From an uncultured Lachnospiraceae bacterium (lineage in GTDB: Bacteria; Bacillota; Clostridia; Lachnospirales; Lachnospiraceae), in contig CACZFF010000035.1 in NCBI GenBank assembly GCA_902780385.1, positions 1-33,134 of the forward strand: DNA of 33,134 bases, read 5' to 3'. Made by a program: the position numbers and the translations under genes. Position 1 is the first letter of the stretch, and each line of letters starts with the position of its first letter. The notes beneath the pieces are model-generated. The model was not told the DNA's origin and did no database searches. It worked only from the letters and a program-made list of their open reading frames with translations. Positions 32,561 to 33,134 of the stretch are shown here, piece after piece.

Positions 32561-32702
32561 GCGTCCTTCCGATTCTTCTTCTCCCGGAGCTGCCGGACCA
32601 CTTCCTGTTCTTCCGGCGTTAAGTCATTGCTGCGTCCTTCCGATTCTTCTTCTCCCGGAGCTGCCGGACCACTTCCTGTTCTTCCGGCGTTAAGTCATTG
32701 CT
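32561..32702. repeat. Perfect 71-bp tandem duplication
   Basis: 32561-32631 and 32632-32702 are identical over all 71 bases and directly adjacent. The right copy encodes the repressor's last 23 or so residues. The left copy, read out of frame, gives only A-M-T and a stop. In a single-copy version the gene would end K-D-A-stop exactly at the left border. The event must be recent, or an assembly error. Confidence 0.92.
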
Positions 32703-33101
32703 GTTCTGTGGTACTGTAACAGCTTGTTCCTCTTTTTTGGTCGTTTCCGAAATTGAATCAATGAATCTCTCAAGGGCAGCCCAGCCGTCCGCATCGAGTG
32801 CGGCCAGGGCACGCACAAATCTACGCCGGAAATCTTCAGGCTTTTCGACCATTATTTCATCGACCATTTCTTGAATCTGCTCATCTTTGGTTTTTTCGAT
32901 AAATATCTCACCCTCTCCGAACCGGAGCCAAGACTCATTCACAGAAAACTCGCGACATATCAAAGACACAATTAAATCAGCAGGATCATTTCTCCCTACT
33001 TCGTAATTTGTAACAGCATTTCTTTTTATACCAAGTCTTTTTGCAAATTCTTCTTGAGTAAGACCAAGTTTTTTCCGCAGTTCTTTTAATCTTTCGCCCA
33101 T
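32619..33101 (-). CDS. CI-type phage repressor (HTH_3)
   Basis: A 160-residue protein. Residues 4-60 form a Cro/CI helix-turn-helix (RLKELRKKLGLTQEEFAKRLGI, NAVTNYEVGRNDP). The rest is helical and charged, with no S24 peptidase domain, so RecA-triggered self-cleavage is not expected. It would keep the lysogenic state by repressing the early operon beyond the right edge. AAAGGAGG lies seven bases before the start. Its C-terminus is altered by a 71-bp tandem duplication, adding A-M-T after K-D-A. The gene heads the leftward group repressor, lipoprotein, integrase. Confidence 0.88.
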   Translation of the reverse strand: MGERLKELRKKLGLTQEEFAKRLGIKRNAVTNYEVGRNDPADLIVSLICREFSVNESWLRFGEGEIFIEKTKDEQIQEMVDEIMVEKPEDFRRRFVRALAALDADGWAALERFIDSISETTKKEEQAVTVPQNSNDLTPEEQEVVRQLREKKNRKDAAMT

Positions 33102-33134
33102 GATTTACCTCCTTTTAAATTTTCCAATTTGATT

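Noticed and set aside
32484-32693. Plus-strand frame across the 71-bp duplication
   Set aside because: It starts in an AT-rich gap without a ribosome binding site and only reads the complement of the repressor's end twice.
1-33134. CRISPR arrays or insertion sequences
   Set aside because: No regularly spaced direct repeats and no transposase-like protein were seen.

Overview
The window reads as most of a temperate siphophage genome with an HK97-type head, from a host in the Clostridia. A Lachnospiraceae-like Gram-positive host is my best guess. The reasons are strong AGGAGG ribosome binding sites, moderate GC content, a P27/HK97 packaging and head module, a sigma-like late regulator, a BppU-type baseplate protein, a TcdE-like holin, and an Ltp-type lipoprotein beside the integrase. 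No bacterial housekeeping gene is present.

Layout. 1-6130 (+): end of the early/replication region: a partial unknown gene, a DUF7666-like protein, a PcfJ-like protein, an HTH protein with a long acidic tail, an HUH-type (rolling-circle Rep-like) protein, a Cys/His (HNH-like) protein and a sigma-region-4-like regulator. 6131-6991: a structured untranslated leader, an HNH nuclease and a likely cos region. 6992-13919: TerS, TerL, portal, ClpP-like protease, capsid (with an inserted domain) and four connector/tail-completion proteins. 13922-22760: tail tube, G and frameshifted GT chaperones, a promoter-and-terminator-bounded moron gene for a small membrane protein, tape measure, Dit and tail endopeptidase. 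22809-25430: a BppU-SGNH hydrolase baseplate protein and a 40-aa protein. 25451-29169: holin and a very large multidomain endolysin. 29212-29880: terminators and a leftward two-gene operon of small proteins. 29807-29991: attP, carrying the 3' end of a tRNA gene. 30043-33101 (-): integrase, a frameshifted Ltp-like lipoprotein and a CI-type repressor.

The tRNA 3' end lies between the lysis genes and the integrase, with phage genes on both sides. That is the order of attP in a circular or virion genome (or of a tandem array), not of a single integrated prophage. The rightmost repressor would be followed, outside the window, by the rightward early operon that resumes at position 1.

The points most worth a second look are: (1) a 1067-aa lysin joining GH25, a CHAP-like peptidase, a Cpl-7 repeat, a metallo-beta-lactamase-fold domain and a GH114-like barrel, with a strong in-frame internal start; (2) a moron with its own promoter and terminator between the tail chaperones and tape measure, encoding a two-helix membrane protein; (3) the lipoprotein, whose C-terminal repeats were thrown out of frame by an apparent 43-nt deletion and now run in frame into the integrase; (4) a perfect 71-bp tandem duplication at the 3' end of the repressor gene; (5) a textbook -1 slippery site in the tail chaperone; (6) a mutually exclusive hairpin arrangement upstream of the packaging genes; and (7) an identical 14-bp palindrome at two distant places.
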